Below, piece after piece: positions 1 through 5,133 of a stretch of 5,814 nt of DNA. The DNA is from Streptomyces violaceus. Lineage in GTDB: Bacteria > Actinomycetota > Actinomycetes > Streptomycetales > Streptomycetaceae. Under the pieces are notes generated by a model. The model was not told where the DNA came from and searched no databases. It was given only the letters and a program-made list of their open reading frames with translations. A program made the position numbers and the translations under genes. The DNA lies in NCBI GenBank assembly GCA_000715635.1, contig KL569207.1, forward strand, positions 6,037 to 11,850, given 5' to 3'. The first letter of the stretch is position 1; the number at the start of each line of letters is the position of its first letter.

Positions 1-383
1 GTCCAGGCGGAGAAGGCGGCCAGGTCGAGCCGCGCCCGGGCGGACAAGCCCGCTCCGGTGACCACGGCCGTGCCCTCGCCGACGCCCAGGTGGGCGCGCC
101 CGCCGCGCCAGACGGCCACCGCGCCGCCGACTCGGGGCACGTCTGCGGGAGTGACGCGCAGCCGGCGCAGCAGCTCCCAGGTCGCGCGGTAACCGCGGGA
201 CGGGACCTGCTCGGCGCCTGTGTCCACCGTCCAGCCCTCCTGGCGGATGCTGCGCATTCGGCCGCCGACGTCCGGCAGTTGCTCGTACACCCGGACGGCC
301 AGCCCGGCGCGGCGCAGTTCGTGGGCGGCGGTCAGACCGGCGATGCCCGCGCCGACGACGGCGACGTCGAGCTCGGGCTTCAT
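1..383 (-). CDS. FAD-dependent oxidoreductase, amine oxidase/protoporphyrinogen oxidase-like (N-terminal part, runs off the left edge)
   Basis: Seen: 127 complete codons from an ATG at 383-381, open to the window edge. Residues 7-16 form the dinucleotide-binding strand and loop (VAVVGAGIAG). E34, at the end of the second strand (VRVYE), is placed to hold the FAD adenosine ribose. It is followed by the GGR motif at 40-42 and DTGAEQ at 54-59, the usual second FAD contact of the monoamine oxidase/phytoene desaturase/protoporphyrinogen oxidase superfamily. Known of the family: FAD-dependent two-electron oxidation or desaturation of amines, porphyrinogens or isoprenoids. The ATG overlaps the UbiA stop as ATGA, and a GGGAG ribosome-binding site lies at 395-391, seven bases upstream, so the two are probably translationally coupled. 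Inference: it acts on the product of the prenyltransferase or on another cluster intermediate. The substrate-binding half is outside the window, so the substrate cannot be assigned. Confidence 0.88.
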   Translation of the reverse strand, partial: MKPELDVAVVGAGIAGLTAAHELRRAGLAVRVYEQLPDVGGRMRSIRQEGWTVDTGAEQVPSRGYRATWELLRRLRVTPADVPRVGGAVAVWRGGRAHLGVGEGTAVVTGAGLSARARLDLAAFSAW

Positions 384-1354
384 CGGGCGGCTCCCGTTCC
401 GACGACGACGTTGGCCACGGTCATCAGCACCACGCCCAGCCGGTGCACCGCGAAGCCCGTCCGGCGGGCGGTCATGATGTCGCCGCGGACGAACCCGGTC
501 AGGTACTGACGGGCCCGCAGCGCGGTCGCCGGCAGCATCAACAGCACGAACCACCAAGGGGCCACCCCGGTGGCCGAGGCGACCGCGCCGATGAGGAACT
601 CGGCAACCGACAGGGCTCCGATGAAGACGGCGTTGCCCCGCTCGGAGACCAGGGCGGCCACGGTCGGACGGCCCACGGCCCGGTCGCCGGCCACGTCGTT
701 GGTGTTGGAGTAGACGCCGAACATCAGCGGCCCGAACCCGAACAGCACCGCCTGCACCATCAGGAAACCGGAGAAGCCCCCCGTCACCAGGCCGTACGGA
801 ACGATCACCAGCACGGCGCCGAGGGCGACCAGGAACACCTCCTGGAAACCGTGGTAACTGATCTTCAACCCGTACGAGTACTGCAGCGACACCGCGAACA
901 GCGCGCCCGCCGTCACCAGCGCCCACAGCGGGTGGTGCGGCGCGAGCGCGGCGGCGCCCGCCCACAGCACCGCCCCGGCCGCCGCGCAGGCCCAGGCGAA
1001 GCGCAGCGCCTGGGGCACCGTGAGCGCCCCGGCTACCAGGGGTTTGCGTGCCTTGTTGCGCAGCGGGTTGTCAGGGGCGTAGTTGGCGAGGTCGCTGCCG
1101 TCCCGGAACCCGGTGACGTCGTCCAGGGCGACCATCGCCATGAGAACCGCGACTTCGCCGGCCAGGAACATCGCCATCACCAGTGCCTGCCGGGCGGTGA
1201 AGGCGCCGGCCGGGAACAGCGCGGCGGTCAGGGCGAGGAAGATGCCGAGGTAGTAGTCGTACACGTCCAGCTTGCCGAGCCGCGCGTACGTGCGCAGCCG
1301 ACTGTGGCCGTGGGCGGTCGCGGCGGGACGGCCGGCCGCGATGCTGTCCGTCAT
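380..1354 (-). CDS. UbiA-superfamily integral membrane prenyltransferase
   Basis: Seen: 324 residues with about eight or nine hydrophobic spans (roughly 34-50, 59-78, 116-137, 143-160, 172-190, 196-214, 240-260, 266-280, 304-322). Two aspartate-rich motifs are present: DDVTGFRDGSD at 78-88 and NDVAGDRAVGRPT at 219-231. Between them lies YSYGLKISYHGFQEV (159-173), matching the conserved YS-L-K-GxxE region after the first catalytic half. Known of the family: the aspartates bind Mg-diphosphate of a prenyl donor, and members prenylate aromatic or other acceptors, move phosphoribose onto polyprenyl phosphate, or occasionally cyclise terpenes. The segment after the first motif (NYAPDNPLRNKARKPLVAG, 91-109) is longer than in classic UbiA/MenA, where the RPL-AG stretch follows sooner. 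The ATG is supported by AGAGG at 1365-1361, six bases upstream. The stop overlaps the flavoenzyme start. The family is secure; donor and acceptor are unknown. Confidence 0.93.
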   Translation of the reverse strand: MTDSIAAGRPAATAHGHSRLRTYARLGKLDVYDYYLGIFLALTAALFPAGAFTARQALVMAMFLAGEVAVLMAMVALDDVTGFRDGSDLANYAPDNPLRNKARKPLVAGALTVPQALRFAWACAAAGAVLWAGAAALAPHHPLWALVTAGALFAVSLQYSYGLKISYHGFQEVFLVALGAVLVIVPYGLVTGGFSGFLMVQAVLFGFGPLMFGVYSNTNDVAGDRAVGRPTVAALVSERGNAVFIGALSVAEFLIGAVASATGVAPWWFVLLMLPATALRARQYLTGFVRGDIMTARRTGFAVHRLGVVLMTVANVVVGTGAAR

Positions 1355-1468
1355 GGGTGACCTCTTGGGGGGTGTCTGCGTCCGAAGGGGGGTGCCGCTC
1401 GCCCGGGCAGCGGGATGGGCGAGGCGGGCGGTCGCGGGTCAACGGTGTCCGAGGCGGGCGTCCGCGCG
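1355..1468. other. Gap between the second aminotransferase and the UbiA gene
   Basis: This is the only non-overlapping junction in the leftward unit, 114 bases long. It holds the UbiA ribosome-binding site (AGAGG, 1365-1361) and the outer copy plus part of the inner copy of a 30-bp tandem duplication. It also holds a possible 7-bp hairpin (CTCGCCC at 1398-1404 against GGGCGAG at 1417-1423, 12-base loop) that competes with a shorter one (CCGCT 1395-1399 against AGCGG 1409-1413). There is no T-run on either strand, so I do not call a terminator. I see no convincing promoter. The UbiA gene is probably read through from upstream, with the hairpin possibly acting as an RNA processing or stability element (inference). 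Confidence 0.5.
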
Positions 1469-1480
1469 TCAGCGGTGCTC
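1421..1480. repeat. Imperfect 30-bp tandem duplication across the aminotransferase stop codon
   Basis: Bases 1421-1450 and 1451-1480 align without gaps and match at 24 of 30 positions; the first ten bases of each copy (GAGGCGGGCG) are identical. The inner copy contains the end of the second aminotransferase gene, including its TGA (1471-1469). Because the unit is 30 bases, the outer copy carries a second TGA in the same frame at 1441-1439. The partial divergence suggests an old slippage or duplication event. No third copy is recognisable on either side. Confidence 0.7.
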
Positions 1481-2611
1481 GGTGGCGAAGGCGCACACGA
1501 GGTCGGCGACGTGCTGGACCTGTGCGTCGGTCAGCAGGTGGTGCACCGGCAGGGCGAGATGGCGGCGGGCGGCCTGTTCGGCGCGCGGCCAGCGGGCACC
1601 GGGCGGCGCGTAGGGAGCGAAGGCACGGTGGGCGGGCAGGGGGTGCGGATAGTAGACGTGCGTGGCGACCCCCCACTCGGCCAGGTGGGCGCCGAGAGCC
1701 TCCCGGTCCTCGGCGAGGACCGTGTACACGTAGAAGCACCGGCCGTCCGGGCCGGGCGGCGGCGGTGCTACCCCACGGTCGGCCAGCGGCATGAAGCGTT
1801 CGGTGTAGTACGCGGCGATCTCCGCCCGCCGCGCCAGCCGCGCCGGGAAACCGGAGTAGCGGTACGTCTGGAAGGCGGCCTGGATCTCGTCGAAGCGGCT
1901 GTTGAGCCCGACGGCGTGGTGGACGAACCGCCGTCCGGAGTACTGGCCGTGGTTGCGCAGCATCCGCACCTTCTCGCCCAGTGCCGGGTCCCGGGTGACG
2001 ACCACGCCGCCCTCTCCGGGCATGCCGCAGGTCTTGACCTGCACGAAGGAGTAGAGCCCCGCCTCGCCCCACAGTCCGGCCGGGACGCCCCGCAGCACGC
2101 CGCCCTGGGCGACCGCCGAGTCCTCCAGCAGGCGCAGTCCGTGCCGCCGGGCCAGTTCGGCGAAGCGTGGCATGTCGGCCATGACGGAGAACATGTGGGC
2201 CGGCATCACCGCCTTGGTCCGCTCGGTGACGAGCCGCTCCGCCTCGTCCGGGTCCATGGTCATGGTGTCCGGCCGGATGTCGGCGAAGACCGGTGTGGCC
2301 CCGACCTCGACCACCGAGGCGGCCAGGGGCGCGCAGCCGAACGCGGGCACGATCACCTCGTCACCGGGACCCACGTCCATGGCCCGCAGCACCAGCGAGA
2401 GCGCCGAGGTGCCGCTGGAGCAGGCGACCACGTCGGCGGCCCCCAGGTCCTCGCGCAGCAGGTCCTCGAAGGCGGCGGTGCGCCTGCCCAGGATGAACCG
2501 CTGTTCCGGGTCGAGGCCCACCTCACGGACCATCCCGATCAGTGCGGGGCGGTCGGCTTCGAAGAGGGCGGGCGGGAAGAACGGGACGGCGGGAGGGAGT
2601 GATGCGGTCAT
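1469..2611 (-). CDS. DegT/DnrJ/EryC1/StrS-family PLP aminotransferase (divergent second copy)
   Basis: Seen: 380 residues, full length for the fold-type I sugar aminotransferase family. The phosphate-binding SSGTSAL is at 65-71, LLEDSA at 161-166 has D164 placed to pair with the PLP ring nitrogen, K193 in SFVQVKTCGMPGEGG is the Schiff-base lysine, and GLNSRFDEIQAAF (235-247) is the conserved partner-subunit segment. Known of the family: transfer of an amino group from Glu or Gln to a keto-sugar or keto-cyclitol; the active site forms across a dimer. The Q-x-K and GEGG pattern around the lysine differs from the SFFPSK/GDAG form of the preceding gene. It is more like cyclitol or AHBA-type members (weak inference). 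The ATG overlaps the preceding stop as ATGA, with GAGGA at 2623-2619 as ribosome-binding site. A second enzyme beside a clear paralogue implies a diamino product, sequential steps or a changed reaction. Confidence 0.93.
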   Translation of the reverse strand: MTASLPPAVPFFPPALFEADRPALIGMVREVGLDPEQRFILGRRTAAFEDLLREDLGAADVVACSSGTSALSLVLRAMDVGPGDEVIVPAFGCAPLAASVVEVGATPVFADIRPDTMTMDPDEAERLVTERTKAVMPAHMFSVMADMPRFAELARRHGLRLLEDSAVAQGGVLRGVPAGLWGEAGLYSFVQVKTCGMPGEGGVVVTRDPALGEKVRMLRNHGQYSGRRFVHHAVGLNSRFDEIQAAFQTYRYSGFPARLARRAEIAAYYTERFMPLADRGVAPPPPGPDGRCFYVYTVLAEDREALGAHLAEWGVATHVYYPHPLPAHRAFAPYAPPGARWPRAEQAARRHLALPVHHLLTDAQVQHVADLVCAFATEHR

Positions 2612-3834
2612 GCGGTCGTCCTCGTTCCGGCGAGGAAGGAGCGGATGGTGTCGCAGACGCGGTCCAGGTCGTCGGATCCGAGATCGGGGTGGAAGGGCAG
2701 GGCGACGGCGTGCCGGGCCGCCGCCTCGGCGTGGGGGAACTCGCCCCGCCGGTGGCCCAAATGCGCGAGGGCAGGCTGGTGGGGCAGCGGCACCGGGTAG
2801 TAGACCTCGGTGCCGATGCCGTGCCGGTCGAGGTGGTCGACGAGGGCGTCCCGGTGCTCGGTCTCGATCAGGTAGACGTAGTACACGTCTCGGTCGTCCG
2901 GTGTTCCGGCGGTGGTCCGCGGCAGGCGGATGATCCCCGGCGCGTCCCGCAGACGGGCGGTGTACGCGTCCGCCAGTTCGGCCCGGCGCGCGATGTGCTC
3001 CTCCAGGAGGGACAGCTTGGCGAGCAGGACGGCCGCCTGCATGTCGTCCATCTTGCTGTTCGCGCCGGGCAAGGTGCTTTCGGTGGAGATGGCCGGGAAG
3101 TTGTTCAGCGTGCGGCCCGTCCTGCCGTGGTGGCGCAGCGCCGCGACGGTGGCCGCCACCTCCGGGTCGTCGGTGAGCACGGCTCCCGCGTCGCCGAGCG
3201 CGCCGAGCGTCTTGGAGGGGAAGAAGGACAGGACGCCACCGACCCCGTGCAGGCCCGCGTGCACTCCGCGCCGGCGCATGCCGATCGCCTCGGCGCTGTC
3301 CTCGACGACGGTCAGACCGTGCTGCCGGGCGACGGCGGTGACGGCCGCCATGTCGGCCATCGTGTGAAACAGATGCACCGGCATCACGAACCGGCTCCGC
3401 GGAGTGACGGCCGCCTCCAGCGCCACGGGGTCCATCGCGTACGTCTCCGGGTCGATGTCGACGAACTGCGGTGTCCCGCCTGCCAGTACGACGGCCGAGG
3501 CGGTGGCGAAGAACGAGTACGCCGGCACCAGGACACCGTCGCCGGGGCGCACTCCGCAGGCGCGCAGCAGCAACACCAGCGCGTCGGTGCCGCTGTTGAC
3601 GCCGATCACATGCCGGGCTCCGGTGTAGTCCGCGAGCGCCGCTTCGAGTTGCCCGACCTGTTTTCCGTGGGAGAACTTGCCGCTGTGGAAAACGTCATCC
3701 AACGCCTTTTCGATGGAAGGCCACAGTCGTTCGAAAGTCGCGGCCTGAGAGAAGAAGGGAATTCGATCGGCCGTTCCTGGCGCAGTCGGTAATGCATCCC
3801 CGGCGCGCGCCGGAATCTGTCCACTGGAAGGCAA
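2608..3834 (-). CDS. DegT/DnrJ/EryC1/StrS-family sugar aminotransferase (first gene of the leftward unit)
   Basis: Seen: 408 residues. Key sites are NSGTDAL (80-86), VVEDSAEAIG (176-185, D179), the PLP lysine K208 in SFFPSKTLGALGDAG, GANSKMDDMQAAV (257-269), and the C-terminal EVYYPVPLPHQPAL (343-356). The SFFPSK-LGALGD signature is the classic form in enzymes that aminate nucleotide-linked keto-deoxysugars. Start choice: the conserved fold begins near IPFF at 25. Between the upstream in-frame TAG (3876-3874) and that point there is no ATG or GTG, so the TTG at 3834-3832 is the only standard start, preceded by AGGTGAG. The N-terminal 24 residues are a non-conserved extension and contain a TTA leucine codon at residue 15 (3792-3790). 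The enzyme probably forms an amino sugar or aminocyclitol intermediate together with the divergently encoded dehydrogenase. Family certain; exact substrate unknown. Confidence 0.94.
   Translation of the reverse strand: MPSSGQIPARAGDALPTAPGTADRIPFFSQAATFERLWPSIEKALDDVFHSGKFSHGKQVGQLEAALADYTGARHVIGVNSGTDALVLLLRACGVRPGDGVLVPAYSFFATASAVVLAGGTPQFVDIDPETYAMDPVALEAAVTPRSRFVMPVHLFHTMADMAAVTAVARQHGLTVVEDSAEAIGMRRRGVHAGLHGVGGVLSFFPSKTLGALGDAGAVLTDDPEVAATVAALRHHGRTGRTLNNFPAISTESTLPGANSKMDDMQAAVLLAKLSLLEEHIARRAELADAYTARLRDAPGIIRLPRTTAGTPDDRDVYYVYLIETEHRDALVDHLDRHGIGTEVYYPVPLPHQPALAHLGHRRGEFPHAEAAARHAVALPFHPDLGSDDLDRVCDTIRSFLAGTRTTA
3790..3792 (-). promoter_or_regulatory. TTA (bldA-dependent) leucine codon
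   Basis: Codon 15 of the first aminotransferase gene reads TTA on the minus strand (plus-strand TAA at 3790-3792; the codon phase follows from the start at 3834). I found no other in-frame TTA in the six genes of the window. In Streptomyces, TTA is read by the developmentally controlled bldA tRNA, so translation of this gene and its coupled followers would be limited to late growth. Confidence 0.75.
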
Positions 3835-3844
3835 TCTCTCACCT
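3832..3844 (-). promoter_or_regulatory. Ribosome-binding site and TTG start of the first aminotransferase
   Basis: On the minus strand AGGTGAG (3844-3838) lies three bases before TTG (3834-3832); counting only AGGTG, the spacing is five. A second purine run, GGAGA, lies further upstream at 3850-3846. No ATG or GTG exists in frame before the conserved domain, which decides the start. Confidence 0.6.
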
Positions 3845-3845
3845 G

Positions 3846-3899
3846 TCTCCGTCGTGTCAGTGGAATGCCCACGCTAATCGGACTTCCGGTCGACGGAGA
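3846..3899 (-). promoter_or_regulatory. Leader inverted repeat that may fold over the ribosome-binding region
   Basis: Read leftward, TCTCCGTCG (3899-3891) is the exact reverse complement of CGACGGAGA (3854-3846), with 36 bases between. The second arm contains the purine run GGAGA and ends two bases before the AGGTGAG site. The loop can form a smaller hairpin (GTGG/CCAC at 3860-3863 and 3869-3872, five-base loop) and a weak one near 3879-3888, giving a branched structure. It can only act in RNA if transcription starts upstream of 3899. Confidence 0.4.
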
Positions 3900-3933
3900 A
3901 AGGAAAGGATCATCTTCACACGTTCTGGGGAAT

Positions 3934-3948
3934 GACGTTCCGGACGTC
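3934..3948. promoter_or_regulatory. Palindrome, candidate operator
   Basis: GACGT, five bases, ACGTC: a dyad ending one base before the candidate rightward -35 (TTGACC at 3949). The half-site core ACGTTC is repeated directly at 3920-3925 and 3935-3940, 15 bases apart. A site for a dimeric regulator is plausible, but no regulator gene is in the window. Confidence 0.35.
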
Positions 3949-3978
3949 TTGACCATTTCCACACGGGGCCGCAACAGT

Positions 3979-3991
3979 GGTGCGGCGCACC
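3979..3991. promoter_or_regulatory. 13-bp palindrome near the likely rightward transcription start
   Basis: GGTGCGGCGCACC has six-base arms around a single central base. It begins directly after the candidate -10 (AACAGT, 3973-3978), so it would cover the expected start point. It could be an operator or, in RNA, a small hairpin at the 5' end. Confidence 0.35.
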
Positions 3992-4055
3992 GGAGTTGTG
4001 CGCGCAGCGAATTGAGCACGCCCGTTTCCTTCCCGTTCCCCTCTCAGGAGGCCCT

Positions 4056-5132
4056 GTGCTGCAGCCCCTCGTGGTCGGGCTCGGCCGGTCCGGATCAGGA
4101 CTGCATCTGAACACGCTCGTCCGTCTGGCCCGGCGGACCGCGGCCACGGGAGATCCGCTCGTCGCCCTGCCCGCGGTCGGCTGCGACCCGCGCGCCGGCG
4201 GTCTGCGGCCCCTGGGCATGCCCGGCGAGGTCACGGCCGTCACCACGCTGGAACAGGCCCTGCGGTACGTGGACCCCGCCACCGCAGTGGTCCATGTGTG
4301 CACACCGCCCCGGCTGCGCTACGACCTCCTCGCGGAACTGGCCGGACACGGCTTCCGCCGGATGATCGTGGAGAAACCCCTCGCCGCGTCCGCGGACGAA
4401 CTCGACGCCCTGATCCGGCTGCGTCAGGAGGCCGGGCTCGATCTCGTGGCCGTTGCCCACTGGATCACCTCCCGGCTCACCGACCGGTTGCGCCGGCTGG
4501 TGCGCGGTGGACGACTCGGCTCCCTGCGCCGTATCACCGTCGACCAGCACAAGCCCCGCTTCGTGCGGTCCCTGGCGACCGACGGACATCCGTCCGCCCT
4601 GGACGTGGAGATCCCCCACTCCCTGGCGCTCGCGCTCGATCTGGCCGGGCCGGCCGAACTCCGCGCCGCGCGCTGCTGGGACCTGCGCTGCGAGGACCGT
4701 GGATTGCCCCGCCTGGGCGGCGCGCACGTCGAACTGGAGCACCGTTCGGGCGTGGTGACGCTGCTGCGCTCCGACCTCGGCGCACCCGTCCGGCAACGCA
4801 GCGTCGTCTGCTCGTTCGAGGGCGGGACGGCCACGGCCCACTTCCCGCTCAGCGAGGACGACGACCACGCGCAGTTGGTCATCGCCCCCTTCGACCGCGG
4901 TACGGCGGCCCCGTCGGCCGGAGTCCTCGACGCGGACGGAGTGCCCGGGATCGGACATCACGTCTTCCGGGACGACGCCCTGACCGACTTCCTGGACGGC
5001 GCCTACCGCGGCTTCGCCTCTGGAGCGGCAGGCGTCGGGAACTTCCCGCTCGCCTGCGCGACCGCCCGGCTGCTGTGCGCGGCCCGTGAGCACTGCGCCG
5101 TCACACCGCACTCCCGCGCCGGGAGCCGCTGA
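4056..5132 (+). CDS. Gfo/Idh/MocA-family NAD(P)-dependent oxidoreductase (divergent)
   Basis: Seen: 358 residues from GTG at 4056. The N-terminal Rossmann motif is VVGLGRSGSGLHL (6-18), VVHVCTPP (78-85) is the usual strand-4 segment, and VEKPLA (105-110) carries the family lysine K107. A C-terminal alpha/beta domain follows, with DVEIPHSLALALD at 183-195. Known of the family: NAD(P)-linked oxidation or reduction of sugars, cyclitols and their derivatives. Start choice: AGGAGG lies at 4046-4051, four bases before GTG. An in-frame TTG at 3996 would add 20 residues ahead of the Rossmann strand and lacks a spaced ribosome-binding site. Odd: the usual Gly-rich D-G-H-x-x-D catalytic segment is reduced to an isolated H188 without the following Asp. 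Pairings of such a dehydrogenase with a DegT-type aminotransferase are known for 3-amino sugars (NtdC/NtdA, and RifL/RifK in AHBA supply). A similar keto-sugar-forming role is inferred here. Confidence 0.9.
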   Translation: MLQPLVVGLGRSGSGLHLNTLVRLARRTAATGDPLVALPAVGCDPRAGGLRPLGMPGEVTAVTTLEQALRYVDPATAVVHVCTPPRLRYDLLAELAGHGFRRMIVEKPLAASADELDALIRLRQEAGLDLVAVAHWITSRLTDRLRRLVRGGRLGSLRRITVDQHKPRFVRSLATDGHPSALDVEIPHSLALALDLAGPAELRAARCWDLRCEDRGLPRLGGAHVELEHRSGVVTLLRSDLGAPVRQRSVVCSFEGGTATAHFPLSEDDDHAQLVIAPFDRGTAAPSAGVLDADGVPGIGHHVFRDDALTDFLDGAYRGFASGAAGVGNFPLACATARLLCAAREHCAVTPHSRAGSR

Positions 5133-5133
5133 C

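Larger units (their letters stand above)
3835..4055. promoter_or_regulatory. Divergent control region between the two transcription units
   Basis: This 221-bp stretch separates the TTG of the leftward unit from the GTG of the rightward unit and must hold both promoters. It is clearly less GC-rich than the flanking genes. Rightward candidate: TTGACC (3949-3954) as -35 with AACAGT (3973-3978) as a weak -10, 18 bases apart. Leftward candidate: TAGCGT (3876-3871) fits an actinomycete -10, but no good -35 is seen and it lies inside the leader inverted repeat. Two short palindromes flank the rightward candidate. Bases 4021-4045 are pyrimidine-rich just before the AGGAGG site. Presence of control signals is certain from the layout; the exact boxes are guesses. 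Confidence 0.65.

Noticed and set aside
443..1360. 305-codon open frame on the plus strand
   Set aside because: Antisense to the UbiA gene; composition is dominated by Gly, Arg, Gln and His with no membrane segments or motifs.
1398..1423. 7-bp hairpin after the second aminotransferase as a terminator
   Set aside because: No T-run follows on either strand, the loop is long, and a competing shorter stem exists; such chance stems are common at this GC content.
1415..2602. 395-codon open frame on the plus strand
   Set aside because: Antisense shadow of the second aminotransferase, whose motifs are unambiguous; the product has low-complexity Gly/Arg/Val composition.
2542..3792. 416-codon open frame on the plus strand
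   Set aside because: Antisense shadow of the first aminotransferase, without any domain or plausible ribosome-binding site.
3996..4055. Upstream in-frame TTG start for the dehydrogenase, adding 20 residues
   Set aside because: No properly spaced ribosome-binding site, and the extra residues precede the Rossmann strand; GTG at 4056 has AGGAGG just upstream.
3857..4303. Short minus-strand frames crossing the divergent control region
   Set aside because: They overlap the well-supported dehydrogenase gene, have no motif, and would leave no room for the two promoters.
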